Shown here: positions 25,942-34,073 of the stretch, one piece after another | How positions within the stretch are numbered: position 1 is the stretch's first letter | Layout of the letters: each line of letters begins with the position of its first letter | DNA from: Acetomicrobium hydrogeniformans | Lineage (GTDB): Bacteria; Synergistota; Synergistia; Synergistales; JAFGMB01 | Reading direction: 5' to 3' | DNA: 64,000 bases | Assembly: GCA_016841745.1 (NCBI GenBank) | Contig: JAENYO010000002.1 | Location: 1-64,000 of the forward strand | Translations under genes and position numbers: made by a program | Notes under the pieces: model-generated | Told to the model about the DNA's origin: nothing | The model's input: the letters and a program-made list of their open reading frames with translations, nothing else | Databases searched by the model: none

Positions 25942-27479
25942 CGGGCATTTCTCCTTTCAAGGGTCTTTTCCAGGGCCCGTAAAAGGGCCCTGGCTTTATT
26001 GCGGGTCTCCTCATACTCTTTTTCAGGAACTGAATCGTAGACGATGCCTGCGCCTGCCTGGACACTGACGGTATTACCTTCCCGGACCAGGGTCCGGATG
26101 ACGATACATGTATCCAGATCTCCATCGAAGCCCATATAGCCTACAGCCCCTGCATAAGGGCCTCTTGGATAAGGCTCAAGTTCCTCGATGATCTCCATAG
26201 CCCGGATCTTGGGAGCCCCTGAAACTGTGCCCGCGGGAAAAGCAGACTCAAGCACATCCAGGGAACTGAATTCCTCACGTTTCTCCCCCTCCACCTGGGA
26301 TACGATGTGCATCACCTGTGAATAGTATTCCAACCCCATCAATTCCGTTACGGCGACAGTTCCCGTTCGGCATACCCTGCCTAAATCGTTACGGGAAAGG
26401 TCTATAAGCATAAGATGTTCAGCTCGCTCCTTTTCATCGGACAGGAGTTCTTTGGCCAAAATACGGTCCTCGATCTCAGAATTTCCCCGACGGCGGGTTC
26501 CAGCCAGCGGACGGGTGGTAATATGTTCACCCTCCACCCTGACCAGAACTTCTGGCGAGGAGCCGATGAGTTCAAGTCCAGGAAGGTTGAGGTAGAAGAG
26601 GTATGGGGAGGGGTTGATCTCTTTAAGGGACCTGTATATTTCGAGGGACGGAAGGTTGGTCTCGGTTGTAAAACGCTGTGACAGAACGACCTGACATATA
26701 TCGCCAGCCATGATGTGCTCCCTTCCCTTTCTTACCATTTCGAGGAAGTCACTTTTGGGTATGTTAGCCTGGATATTTCCCAGGAAGAAGGTTTTGCTGG
26801 AAGGGTTTTCTGTAGCTCCCTCTTCGATTCGATCAGCGATATTTTCAAGGACTCGTGCTCCATCCCGGTAAAGGGTTTTGAGAGTATTCTGATCTGTTCC
26901 TTCGGAAATCCGGATGTTGTGTACCAGGAGAATCTGCTCGGTCTCATGGTCGAGAGCCACAACAGTAACAAACCCCATAAGCAGGGCTGCATCATGCCTG
27001 GAGGGATTCAATTTTCTTTCCGTTCCATGGAACAGGTCCTCCCATTTCTCCACCATGCCGTAACCGAAGTAGCCTGCCACTCCTCCAGCAAAAGGAGGAA
27101 GGTCATCTGTCACTGGGGGGCGCCGGCAGGACAGGTAGTCATTGATGGCATCCCTGGTTCCTCCCGGTAAAGGATAAAAGCAGGCTGGATCACCATTTTC
27201 ATTGAGAACGGCACAGCCTTCTCCAGTTACCCGGAAGATCCTTTCGGGGTCCACTCCGATGAAGGAATAGCGGCCCTCTTTCCTTTTCCGATGGCTGCTC
27301 TCAAGGAGGAAAGAATTGGTCTTTCCTGTGCTGAGTGTTCGATAGATGGAAAGGGGTGTCTCTTCTCCCATATTCATTTCCAGAACCAGGGGAATGAGGT
27401 CATACTGGTTCGCCTGGGTAATGAATGCGTCCAGGTCCGTCATTCTCTGTTTTGTCATTATCGCTACCGGTCTCATCAT
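25938..27479 (-). CDS. trpE: Anthranilate synthase component I
   Basis: 513 aa. The N-terminal part carries the Trp feedback site motif (LLESSHRKRKEGRYSFIG, with the ESS block), and the C-terminal chorismate-binding domain shows PSPYLFYLNL, RPLAGTRRRG, DLSRNDLGRV and SAFPAGTVSGAPKIRAMEII. It makes anthranilate from chorismate with TrpG. Start at 27479 follows AGGAGGT; longer frames would read through the attenuator. Controlled by the TrpL attenuator upstream. Confidence 0.96.
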   Translation of the reverse strand: MMRPVAIMTKQRMTDLDAFITQANQYDLIPLVLEMNMGEETPLSIYRTLSTGKTNSFLLESSHRKRKEGRYSFIGVDPERIFRVTGEGCAVLNENGDPACFYPLPGGTRDAINDYLSCRRPPVTDDLPPFAGGVAGYFGYGMVEKWEDLFHGTERKLNPSRHDAALLMGFVTVVALDHETEQILLVHNIRISEGTDQNTLKTLYRDGARVLENIADRIEEGATENPSSKTFFLGNIQANIPKSDFLEMVRKGREHIMAGDICQVVLSQRFTTETNLPSLEIYRSLKEINPSPYLFYLNLPGLELIGSSPEVLVRVEGEHITTRPLAGTRRRGNSEIEDRILAKELLSDEKERAEHLMLIDLSRNDLGRVCRTGTVAVTELMGLEYYSQVMHIVSQVEGEKREEFSSLDVLESAFPAGTVSGAPKIRAMEIIEELEPYPRGPYAGAVGYMGFDGDLDTCIVIRTLVREGNTVSVQAGAGIVYDSVPEKEYEETRNKARALLRALEKTLERRNAR

Positions 27480-27520
27480 GGAAAACCTCCTGAATATCTC
27501 CGTACCCTGGGGCAGGATAT

Positions 27521-27554
27521 AAAAAAGGGGAGGGGCCAAACCAGGCCTCTCCCC
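27521..27554 (-). terminator. trp attenuator terminator
   Basis: Transcribed-strand stem GGGGAGAGGCC with GGCCCCTCCCC (one mismatch/bulge) around UGGUUU, then seven U. It lies 42 nt before trpE and ends transcription when Trp is plentiful. Confidence 0.92.
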
Positions 27555-27572
27555 GAGAAAAAAATACACGAA

Positions 27573-27614
27573 AGGCCTTGAAGTGAATCCCAATGGGATC
27601 CGCCTCCAAGGCCT
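27573..27614 (-). promoter_or_regulatory. trp leader antiterminator/pause hairpin
   Basis: AGGCCTTG (27614-27607) pairs with CAAGGCCT (27580-27573), with an inner GGATCCC/GGGATTC pairing. The AGGCC repeats can also pair with the 5' arm of the terminator, so this region can supply the alternative fold of a classic attenuator. Confidence 0.65.
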
Positions 27615-27662
27615 CACGCTAATCTATTATACTTGCGATCGATCAGGCTCTTGGCGGCAGAC

Positions 27663-27710
27663 TTAGAAGATCTGCCACCACCAACTCCGGGTTGTGAAAG
27701 CTTTACTCAT
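27663..27710 (-). CDS. trpL: trp operon leader peptide
   Basis: 15 codons, MSKAFTTRSWWWQIF, with three consecutive Trp codons (TGG), preceded by AGGAG. It sits between a consensus promoter and the attenuator hairpins, upstream of trpE. Ribosome stalling at the Trp codons when charged tRNA-Trp is low should favour the antiterminator. Confidence 0.93.
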   Translation of the reverse strand: MSKAFTTRSWWWQIF

Positions 27711-27745
27711 GATCGCACGCTCCTGTTGATAAGTTATTGGCGGAA

Positions 27746-27775
27746 ATTATATCTTGCTTCCAGTGGGCTTGTCAA
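27746..27775 (-). promoter_or_regulatory. trp operon promoter
   Basis: On the minus strand TTGACA (27775-27770), 18-bp spacer, TATAAT (27751-27746): both boxes are consensus. Transcription should start about 30 nt before trpL. Confidence 0.88.
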
Positions 27776-28025
27776 CCGGAGTTCATTTGGCTGGATCTTA
27801 TTTGAGTTCCTAAGCCTGGTTTCCGTAATTCATAGGATCGTTTTTTGAGTTTTTGTTCCAAGCTGGATTTATTTTCCTATCGGACTTATAATTTCATAAA
27901 TACCTTTCTTATTTATCAGATTAGAACGTTAAGATAAGATTGATAAAAATCCTGAAAGCAAAAACGTCAATACTACTTCCCGTATAATTTCACGTGAATC
28001 AAGGCATCCCCTGATAAGGGGTTAC

Positions 28026-28163
28026 ATGAAGAAAGATATTCTCGCCATAGTTATCATCGTGGCCCTATATGTGTGCTGGAACGAGTTCAAGAGCCTGGGA
28101 TCAGGCAGCAGCGAAAGATTGGCCGGCATGATTGGAGGCTGCCGTCCATCGCTTGTGTATTAG
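28026..28163 (+). CDS. Small membrane protein, unknown
   Basis: A 45-codon frame. Residues about 5-17 (ILAIVIIVALYVCW) would span the membrane; the C-terminal part is Gly/Ser-rich with a Cys (GGCRPSLVY). AAGGGG lies about 7 nt before the ATG. I recognise no family. It sits alone in the gap between trpL and the second TRAP operon and could be a real small protein or chance. Confidence 0.35.
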   Translation: MKKDILAIVIIVALYVCWNEFKSLGSGSSERLAGMIGGCRPSLVY

Positions 28164-28608
28164 TATCTCATCTTGAAACAGGGAGTGAAGTTAATAGAAT
28201 GGACGCCTAAGAATTTATTTTGATGATTAGGCGACGTCTACTTTGCTGTATGAATGTCTTGTCAAGTAAACAAGGTAAAATATAATTAGGCCAGCCCGTT
28301 GAGTGTTATCCATATCCTTACAGACAACTATTTCTTGTCTTTGCACAGAAAGATCTCCCAGAATTTATCTTCTACAACGAATTTCTTGATCAGAATTCGT
28401 TCATACAATTGGCTACAGGTTCTGAATTATATCATTTTGCCCAGTAGTGAAATATCAATTATTTCAAGTCTTAAATTTTTAACTATATGAAAAATACCTT
28501 TTCCCGAAACTGCTCTTTCGATTGTATCTTTCTTGTGAAGATCGATAGTTTCACAATATTTTTTAAAAATGACTTTATGCGGTTTCACAGAATGAAACAA
28601 GATTTTAC
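28164..28608. other. Intergenic region with a duplicated gene remnant
   Basis: About 445 bp without an intact gene. It contains the B3/B4 gene remnant (28312-28390) and about 200 bp of A+T-rich sequence leading to the dctP promoter. Confidence 0.5.
28312..28390 (-). pseudogene. Remnant of the 5' end of a B3/B4-domain gene
   Basis: The plus strand aligns with 20797-20874 and beyond: AGATCTCCCAGAATTTATCT is shared, and similarity continues across the start codon into ACAATTGG. The start codon position reads ATC instead of ATG, and the ribosome site is lost. Only about 26 codons remain. It lies upstream of the second dctP copy just as the intact gene lies upstream of the first, so both belong to one duplicated segment. 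Confidence 0.75.
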
Positions 28609-28637
28609 TTGACTATAAAGAAACAGCAGTCTACAAT
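28609..28637 (+). promoter_or_regulatory. Promoter of the dctPQM operon (system 2)
   Basis: TTGACT (28609-28614), 17-bp spacer, TACAAT (28632-28637), preceded by TTTTAC as in the orphan copy. A leader of about 245 nt follows. Confidence 0.75.
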
Positions 28638-28814
28638 TCTAGGCACACATTCGAACTTAAAAAACTAGTATCTTAAATGGATACAATAACCATGTCGAGT
28701 ATGAAGATCCTCCCGATTTTATGGTCTCACGCAAAGCAATTCGGTTTTCCATTTTAATGTTACCTTTGTTAATGTTCATGTGTATGAAATTATCATAACA
28801 AAATAAAAGTTTTT

Positions 28815-28830
28815 CCCCATAACAATGGGG
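28815..28830 (+). ncRNA. Conserved leader hairpin, dctP copy B
   Basis: CCCCAT-AACA-ATGGGG, 6-bp stem, followed by GCGGAAAAC at 28838-28846. Corresponds to the hairpin at 21291-21308 with different stem bases. Confidence 0.55.
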
Positions 28831-28890
28831 GAGTTAGCGCGGAAAACGGGTTTTTGCACAGTTCTTTTACTTTTTGAAGGAGGTGTTTCG

Positions 28891-29958
28891 ATGAAACACA
28901 GAAGTTTGTTCGTATTGGGAATAGTATTTGCAGTGACTTTGGGTATTCTGGTCGCTGGCTGCACATCACCTGCCATGGCTAAGGATGACAAGGTTTTCAA
29001 GTGGAAATTCCAGAGCCATCATACACCTGGCTCCCTTGCAGTTGAATCCGCCATCAAACCCTTTATTGAAAGGGTAGACCAGATGTCAGGCGGCAGGCTG
29101 AAAATAAGTCTGCATTATGCCGGGGAACTGGTAAATTATTCGGAAGTAGATAAAGCCCTCCAGGCGAACATGATCCAGATAGCCAACACCAGTTCATTGT
29201 TCTTCAGAGGGGCTATCCCCATGGGTTGGGTATCGGCACCGAATATGCCCCCCTTCGTTACCCGAACCAATGATGAATTCAACGAACTGTTCCATCATAG
29301 GGGAGTTGATAAACTGGTAGGAGAGGCCCTGGAAGAGCGAGGCATCAAGTTCCTTGGCAGCCATAGCGTGGGTAACACCTATTTCTGGAGCAAAAAACCG
29401 ATTAACTCACTGGAGGATCTGAAAGGATTCAAAGTGAGGTTCTTCGGGTCCATGTCGGACACCATGGAACATTTCGGAGCTGCTCCGGTCATGCTTCCCC
29501 ACCCGGAGACCTATATGGCTATCGCCACGGGTACCCTTGATGGAAGCGGTACCGCCTGGTGGCTGTATCGGGACCTCAAACTTTATGAGGTTTGCCCATA
29601 TTTTATCGGTCCGGCAATGCAGGTACCTCAGGGAATGGAACTCTGGGCCTCCAAGAAAGCCTTTGATGCCCTTCCTGAAGATCTCCAGGCCATCGTTGAG
29701 ACAGCGGCCAATGCTTTTAACACGGATTATATGGACGCTGTGACCATGCAGGAAAAGGAGATGTTCAACAAGTCCTTCAAAGAGTGGGGAACCACTTATA
29801 TCGAATTCAGCGATGAGGACGTGGAAAGGATAGCCAAAGAGTTCTCCCTTCCCTATCTGGACAAGATCGCTGCTGAGCAGGGACCGAAGGATGAAAGAGT
29901 TGTCAAGGCCATCGAGATCATCAAGCAGTTCATGAGGGATTACGGATACATAGATTAA
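28891..29958 (+). CDS. TRAP transporter binding lipoprotein, DctP family (system 2, copy B)
   Basis: 355 aa lipoprotein (lipobox LVAGC) with a DctP domain; paralogue of 21367-22431 with one extra residue after the signal (KDDKVF versus KDEVF) and scattered changes such as YRDLKLYE versus YRDLKQYE. Such close similarity suggests a recent duplication with slight change of ligand specificity possible. Start at 28891 follows GAAGGAGG; a longer in-frame start at 28825 would destroy the signal peptide. First gene of dctPQM system 2. Confidence 0.93.
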   Translation: MKHRSLFVLGIVFAVTLGILVAGCTSPAMAKDDKVFKWKFQSHHTPGSLAVESAIKPFIERVDQMSGGRLKISLHYAGELVNYSEVDKALQANMIQIANTSSLFFRGAIPMGWVSAPNMPPFVTRTNDEFNELFHHRGVDKLVGEALEERGIKFLGSHSVGNTYFWSKKPINSLEDLKGFKVRFFGSMSDTMEHFGAAPVMLPHPETYMAIATGTLDGSGTAWWLYRDLKLYEVCPYFIGPAMQVPQGMELWASKKAFDALPEDLQAIVETAANAFNTDYMDAVTMQEKEMFNKSFKEWGTTYIEFSDEDVERIAKEFSLPYLDKIAAEQGPKDERVVKAIEIIKQFMRDYGYID

Positions 29959-29974
29959 AGGAATGATCAATAAG

Positions 29975-30008
29975 GGAACCTCCTCCCCTTCCCAGGGGAG
30001 GGGGTTCC
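29975..30008 (+). terminator. dctP-dctQ intercistronic hairpin (system 2)
   Basis: GGAACCTCCTCCCC pairs with GGGGAGGGGGTTCC (14 bp, one G-U) around a 6-nt loop; TCTTTAT follows. Probably a partial terminator or 3' stabiliser, giving more binding protein than permease. Confidence 0.75.
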
Positions 30009-30067
30009 TCTTTATCAGCTTTTGAAACAACTTTGAAACAACTTAAGTTTCCAATGAGGTGAAACGA

Positions 30068-30613
30068 TTGAACTTTTTAACTGGTTTTATAAGATCTGTT
30101 GACAAAATGAACGATAGGATGGGAAAGATCGTTGGCCTTCTCATTTATCCGATAATGCTCGTACTGGTGTACGAGGTGACAATGAGGTATGTCTTTAACA
30201 AGCCGACCATCTGGGCTCATGAGACTTCCTGCATGCTTTATGGAGCACACTTTGTACTGGGAGGAGCCTATGCCCTGCAACATGGTGCCTTCGTAAATGT
30301 TGAGGTATTCTATATACGGTTTTCCAAACGCACAAGAGCAATTATTGACCTTGTCAGCTGGACAATGTTCTATGTTTTTGTTGGGGCATTGCTCTTGAAA
30401 AGCGTACCCTGGGCATTGGAAAGTCTTTCAGTGAATGAATTCTCAGACAGTACCTGGGGTCCTTATGTCTGGCCTTCCAAGCTCACCATACCCTTCGCAG
30501 CTTTATTCATGCTGCTCCAGGGAATGACAAAGACCATCAAAGATGTTGTTTTGGCTGTGACCGGAAATGAGCTTGTTACTGTAGTGGACACCGAATCCAC
30601 TACTGGAAACTGA
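30068..30613 (+). CDS. TRAP transporter small permease, DctQ family (system 2)
   Basis: 181 aa (from the TTG start) with four membrane helices and the family motif NKPTIWAHETSCMLYGAHFVLGGAYAL (core: IWAHETS). TTG at 30068 is preferred over an in-frame GTG at 30059 because GAGGTGA ends 5 nt before it. Lies 109 bp after dctP and 9 bp before dctM. Confidence 0.88.
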   Translation: MNFLTGFIRSVDKMNDRMGKIVGLLIYPIMLVLVYEVTMRYVFNKPTIWAHETSCMLYGAHFVLGGAYALQHGAFVNVEVFYIRFSKRTRAIIDLVSWTMFYVFVGALLLKSVPWALESLSVNEFSDSTWGPYVWPSKLTIPFAALFMLLQGMTKTIKDVVLAVTGNELVTVVDTESTTGN

Positions 30614-30622
30614 GGTGACATT

Positions 30623-31936
30623 ATGGATATAAGCATTATTTCAATTCTTCTTTTTGGCAGCATGTTCATTCTTTTGGCCTCAGGACTTCCCGTTGCTTTT
30701 GTGCTGGGAGGGCTGGCTACTGTTTTTACCTTTATCTTCTGGGGTCCCGAGTCTCTCTTTATCATAGTTGCCAGAACTTATTCCATGATGTCCACCACTA
30801 CTCTGGTGGCCGCTCCTCTTTTCGTGCTGATGGCGGTAGTTTTGGAAAAATCAGGTGTAGCGGAGGACCTCTTCGAGATGATGTACCGCTGGTCGGGGGG
30901 CGTCAAGGGTGGATTGGCAGTTGGTACTGTTTTTGCCTGTACCCTGATAGCTGCCATGTCCGGCATAGCATCTACCGGAGTGGTGGTCATGGGTATCATG
31001 GCTCTCCCTGCGATGATCAAGAGGGGATATGACAAGAGACTTGCCACTGGCTGTATTCTTGCTGGAGGTGTTCTGGGTCCCCTTGTTCCTCCCAGTATCG
31101 CACTGGTGCTTTATGGAACCATCGCCCAGGTATCCGTAGGCGAACTCTTTGCCGGAGGAATGGGTGCCGGACTGCTCTGTTCTTCCCTGATCATCGGTTA
31201 CATATTGATCAGATGCTACCTGAACCCGGAATTAGGACCGCCTATTCCCGTTGAAGAAAGGTCTGACTGGGGGGCCAAGTTCGCTTCCCTTAAAGGGGTA
31301 ATCCTTCCCCTTCTTTTGATATTTGCCGTTCTGGGCTCGATCTACACAGGGATCGCTACCCCCACAGAGGCAGCTGCCGTAGGAGCTTTTGGCGCTTTTG
31401 TGTGTAGTGCCATCCATAAACGTTTGAACTGGGAACTGATCAAAAGCGCAGCCTACACTACCATACAAGTGCAGGGTTTCATGATGTGGATCCTCTTTGC
31501 CGCCCAGGCATTTGCGGCCGTATACATGGGTCTCGGAGCATCGAGGATGGTTATCAGTCTGGTTGAAAAATATCAGGTAGGCTGGTGGGCAATGCTCATA
31601 GGCATACAGGTGGTCTGGTTCCTCCTTGGTCTTGTCATCGACGCCTGGAGCATCTTGATGATAACCCTTCCCATCCTCCTTCCACTTCTGCCGATCTACG
31701 GTTTTGATCCCCTGTGGCTGGGTGTTCTTTACGCTGTAAATACGCAGACAGGTTACCTGACGCCGCCATTCGGAACTATGTTGTTCATGATGAAGGGAAT
31801 TGCGCCCAAGGAAGTGACCATGAACGATATTTACGCTTCCATAGTGCCCTTTGTTATAACCCAGTTGGTTTGCCTGACCTTGTGCATCATTTTCCCGCAG
31901 ATCATTACCTGGCTTCCGGACCTGCTTTTCAATTAG
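30623..31936 (+). CDS. TRAP transporter large permease, DctM family (system 2)
   Basis: 437 aa, about 12 membrane helices. AMSGIASTGVVVMGIMALP and LAGGVLGPLVPPSIALVLYG are DctM signatures; the C-terminal NTQTGYLTPPFGTMLFMMKG has the Gln/Thr-rich form found in the DctM branch that partners with binding proteins for 2-oxo or aromatic acids. GAGGTGAC precedes the start. Ends the operon, followed by a terminator. Confidence 0.94.
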   Translation: MDISIISILLFGSMFILLASGLPVAFVLGGLATVFTFIFWGPESLFIIVARTYSMMSTTTLVAAPLFVLMAVVLEKSGVAEDLFEMMYRWSGGVKGGLAVGTVFACTLIAAMSGIASTGVVVMGIMALPAMIKRGYDKRLATGCILAGGVLGPLVPPSIALVLYGTIAQVSVGELFAGGMGAGLLCSSLIIGYILIRCYLNPELGPPIPVEERSDWGAKFASLKGVILPLLLIFAVLGSIYTGIATPTEAAAVGAFGAFVCSAIHKRLNWELIKSAAYTTIQVQGFMMWILFAAQAFAAVYMGLGASRMVISLVEKYQVGWWAMLIGIQVVWFLLGLVIDAWSILMITLPILLPLLPIYGFDPLWLGVLYAVNTQTGYLTPPFGTMLFMMKGIAPKEVTMNDIYASIVPFVITQLVCLTLCIIFPQIITWLPDLLFN

Positions 31937-31996
31937 GGAGCTTTCGTGGGAGTAGAAAAATAAGAGCTTATTGAAATCTCTGAAAATCTGTAATTT

Positions 31997-32030
31997 AAGA
32001 AAGGCGAGGGAAATCCCCCTCGCCTTTCTT
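31997..32030 (+). terminator. Terminator after TRAP operon 2
   Basis: AAGAAAGGCGAGGG and CCCTCGCCTTTCTT form a 14-bp stem with a 6-nt loop; a weak T-rich tail follows. Confidence 0.88.
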
Positions 32031-32068
32031 ATTCTTAAAAGGTAAGGACCTTACCCCCTGTCCCTTCA

Positions 32069-32200
32069 ATGATCCCCCGTAGCAAAATTAAGGTTGTTTT
32101 TGGCTTTTTAGCGCTTGTTTTAGTGTTGGTTAACGCTATAGCCTGGGCAGATTCGGATAAGGGAAGGTTAGCCCCTGTTAATGCACAGTATCTGAATTAA
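32069..32200 (+). pseudogene. Signal-peptide fragment of a secreted protein
   Basis: A 43-codon frame begins MIPRSKIKVVFGFLALVLVL and continues VNAIAWADSDKGRLAPVNAQ: a clear signal peptide with an Ala-x-Ala-like site, followed by about 16 residues that resemble the start of secreted peptidase-like proteins. The stop is immediately followed by the dispersed repeat at 32201. No ribosome site is obvious. Most likely the 5' stub of a gene lost by a rearrangement at the repeat. Confidence 0.5.
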
Positions 32201-32216
32201 TAGGGTCAGGTCTTGA
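32201..32216 (+). repeat. Dispersed repeat, GGGTCAGGTCTTGA copy 1
   Basis: TAGGGTCAGGTCTTGA; near-identical copies at 47656-47670 and, inverted, 56101-56117. This short text is often seen next to REP-associated (Y1-type) transposase elements in other genomes, as far as I recall. Confidence 0.65.
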
Positions 32217-32381
32217 AGTGACGATTTCCTTGTCTAAGATATATTCACAAAGGTGACTTAAGTTCTGAATATGCCAGGTTCAAATCTTCATCCATCTTTT
32301 GGATTTCAGCCTGCAATTTATCTAATTAGTATGATAATATATAAAAATGAGTTTAATAATGCTAGTAGAGGAGTGAATCCC

Positions 32382-33434
32382 ATGAAATCCCCTTTTCCGA
32401 GAGTTCTAGGTATAGGTACAGCTGTTCCCGAGAACAGGTTTGAACAGGATAGGGTCAAAGAATTGGCAGGGGATTTCTTTAACGGTCATCTTCAGAACCT
32501 GGCTAGATTTCTGCCGGTCTTTGACAATACCCTTATCAGGACCAGGTATTTTGTTCGGGAAGTGGAATGGTATTTGAAATCCCATACCTTTGCCGAAAAA
32601 AATGATATTTTTCAGAAAACAGCCTTTGAACTGGCTGTGAAGGCTTCAAAGAAAGCTATCAGCAAGGCTGGAGTGGATCCAGCTGATATAGATGGAGTAG
32701 TTTTCGTCTCATCCACGGGGATCGCCACGCCTTCCATAGACTCATATCTTATGCAGGAACTTGATATTTCAAGGAACGCTGCCCGAATGCCCATCTGGGG
32801 GATCGGCTGTGCTGGCGGAGTATCGGGACTTGCCAGGGCAGCCGAGATGGTTCAGGCAAGGAATAGTGCGGCTGTTCTCCTGGTTTCGGTAGAAGTCTGC
32901 AGTATAAGTTTTCAGATGGAAGACAAAAGCCTTGCCAATCTTGTGGGAACAAGTCTTTTTGCAGATGGCGCAGCGGCAGTGGTGGTGGGGCGAGGAGAAA
33001 AAGGGATGGAGGTAAGAGGATCACATAGCCGTCTCTTCGACAATACCGATTACATGATGGGTTGGGAAATCCTTGACTCAGGGCTTAAAGTGATTTTTTC
33101 AAAGGAGATCCCCAGCTTTGTCCTTAACCGCATAAGCGGAATTATGGACGAGTTCTGCAGTTCCTTCGGGATCAACCGTGGTCAAGTTAAACATTTTGTG
33201 ACTCACCCTGGTGGACCCAGAGTTCTCGAAGCCTATGAGAAGGGACTTGAAATTGAAGGTGATAAACTCTCTTCCGCATATAAAGTTCTCGGAGATTATG
33301 GCAACATGTCCAGTCCTTCTGTGCTCTTCGTGCTGGAAGATTTTCTTGAGAATAATGAAGCTAGTGGTGACTATGGAGCAATGATGGCTCTTGGTCCAGG
33401 TTTTTCTGCGGAAGAACTGCTTTATAAATGGTGA
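32382..33434 (+). CDS. Type III polyketide synthase (chalcone/stilbene synthase-like)
   Basis: 350 aa. Catalytic triad visible: Cys in WGIGCAGGVSGLARA, His in FVTHPGGPRVLEA, Asn in LGDYGNMSSPSVLFVLED. TPSIDSYLMQELDISRN and SLFADGAAAVVVG are family blocks. It should condense a fatty acyl starter with malonyl-CoA units to alkylpyrones or alkylresorcinols. Start at 32382 follows AGAGGAGTG. It overlaps the following methyltransferase gene by 7 bp, an arrangement like BpsA-BpsB of Bacillus. Confidence 0.9.
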   Translation: MKSPFPRVLGIGTAVPENRFEQDRVKELAGDFFNGHLQNLARFLPVFDNTLIRTRYFVREVEWYLKSHTFAEKNDIFQKTAFELAVKASKKAISKAGVDPADIDGVVFVSSTGIATPSIDSYLMQELDISRNAARMPIWGIGCAGGVSGLARAAEMVQARNSAAVLLVSVEVCSISFQMEDKSLANLVGTSLFADGAAAVVVGRGEKGMEVRGSHSRLFDNTDYMMGWEILDSGLKVIFSKEIPSFVLNRISGIMDEFCSSFGINRGQVKHFVTHPGGPRVLEAYEKGLEIEGDKLSSAYKVLGDYGNMSSPSVLFVLEDFLENNEASGDYGAMMALGPGFSAEELLYKW

Positions 33435-33943
33435 AGTTATTTTTGGCAGGATTACTCCTTTTCCTGCTCATTGAAAGGCTATTAGAACTGAAAAGAGCCG
33501 AAAGAAACAGAAAAAAAATTATTCAGCAGGGTGGAAGTGAGTGGGGAGCATCTCATTATCCTCTTTTGTTTATTCTTCATGGAGCATGGTTTTTTTGCTG
33601 GCCCCTCGAGGCAATCTTGAGAGGGTTCAAACTTAACCCATGGTGGTTCTTCTGGCTGGGTATTTTCATTTCTGCTGATGCCCTGAGATATTGGTGCATG
33701 TATCTGCTGGGTTCCCTGTGGAATACGAGAATAGTGGTCCTACCCGGGGCCAGCCCGGTAAGAAAAGGTCCCTACAAGTGGTTCTCCCATCCAATATATT
33801 TTGCGGTTTCTCTCATTCTTCTTACTGTACCCCTTATTTTTGAGGCTGTGATTACTGCTGTAGTCATTTCAATGGCAAACATTCTGTTGCTTGTTTTTGT
33901 CCGCATCCCCCAGGAAAAAGCTGCCCTGAAAACCCTCAGATAA
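33428..33943 (+). CDS. Isoprenylcysteine carboxyl methyltransferase-family protein (alkylpyrone methyltransferase-like)
   Basis: 171 aa with about four to five membrane helices. The SAM-binding C-terminal block RKGPYKWFSHPIYFAVSLIL (the family R-x-GPY-x-x-x-x-HPxY) and the later RIPQEKAAL Glu are diagnostic of ICMT-like enzymes. Immediate coupling to a type III polyketide synthase points to O-methylation of its alkylpyrone product, as for BpsB. Overlaps the synthase gene. Confidence 0.86.
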   Translation: MVKLFLAGLLLFLLIERLLELKRAERNRKKIIQQGGSEWGASHYPLLFILHGAWFFCWPLEAILRGFKLNPWWFFWLGIFISADALRYWCMYLLGSLWNTRIVVLPGASPVRKGPYKWFSHPIYFAVSLILLTVPLIFEAVITAVVISMANILLLVFVRIPQEKAALKTLR

Positions 33944-34073
33944 AAACATTTGATCCGAATGGGAACAGGTTTTGAAATATAATCTTGTAGTCTCAGATCA
34001 GTAAAAGGGTTTTCAGGCGAGGAAATACCTTCCCTGCATAAGCGTATTTACTTCAGCAATGAGTAGTCCATTT

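Noticed and set aside
25561-26040. Long antisense frame across trpG and the end of trpE
   Set aside because: Overlaps two certain trp genes completely and has no protein-like motifs.
32271-32381. A T-loop-like GGTTCAAATC suggesting a tRNA
   Set aside because: No acceptor, D-arm or anticodon stem can be built around it; it lies in the leader of the polyketide synthase gene.
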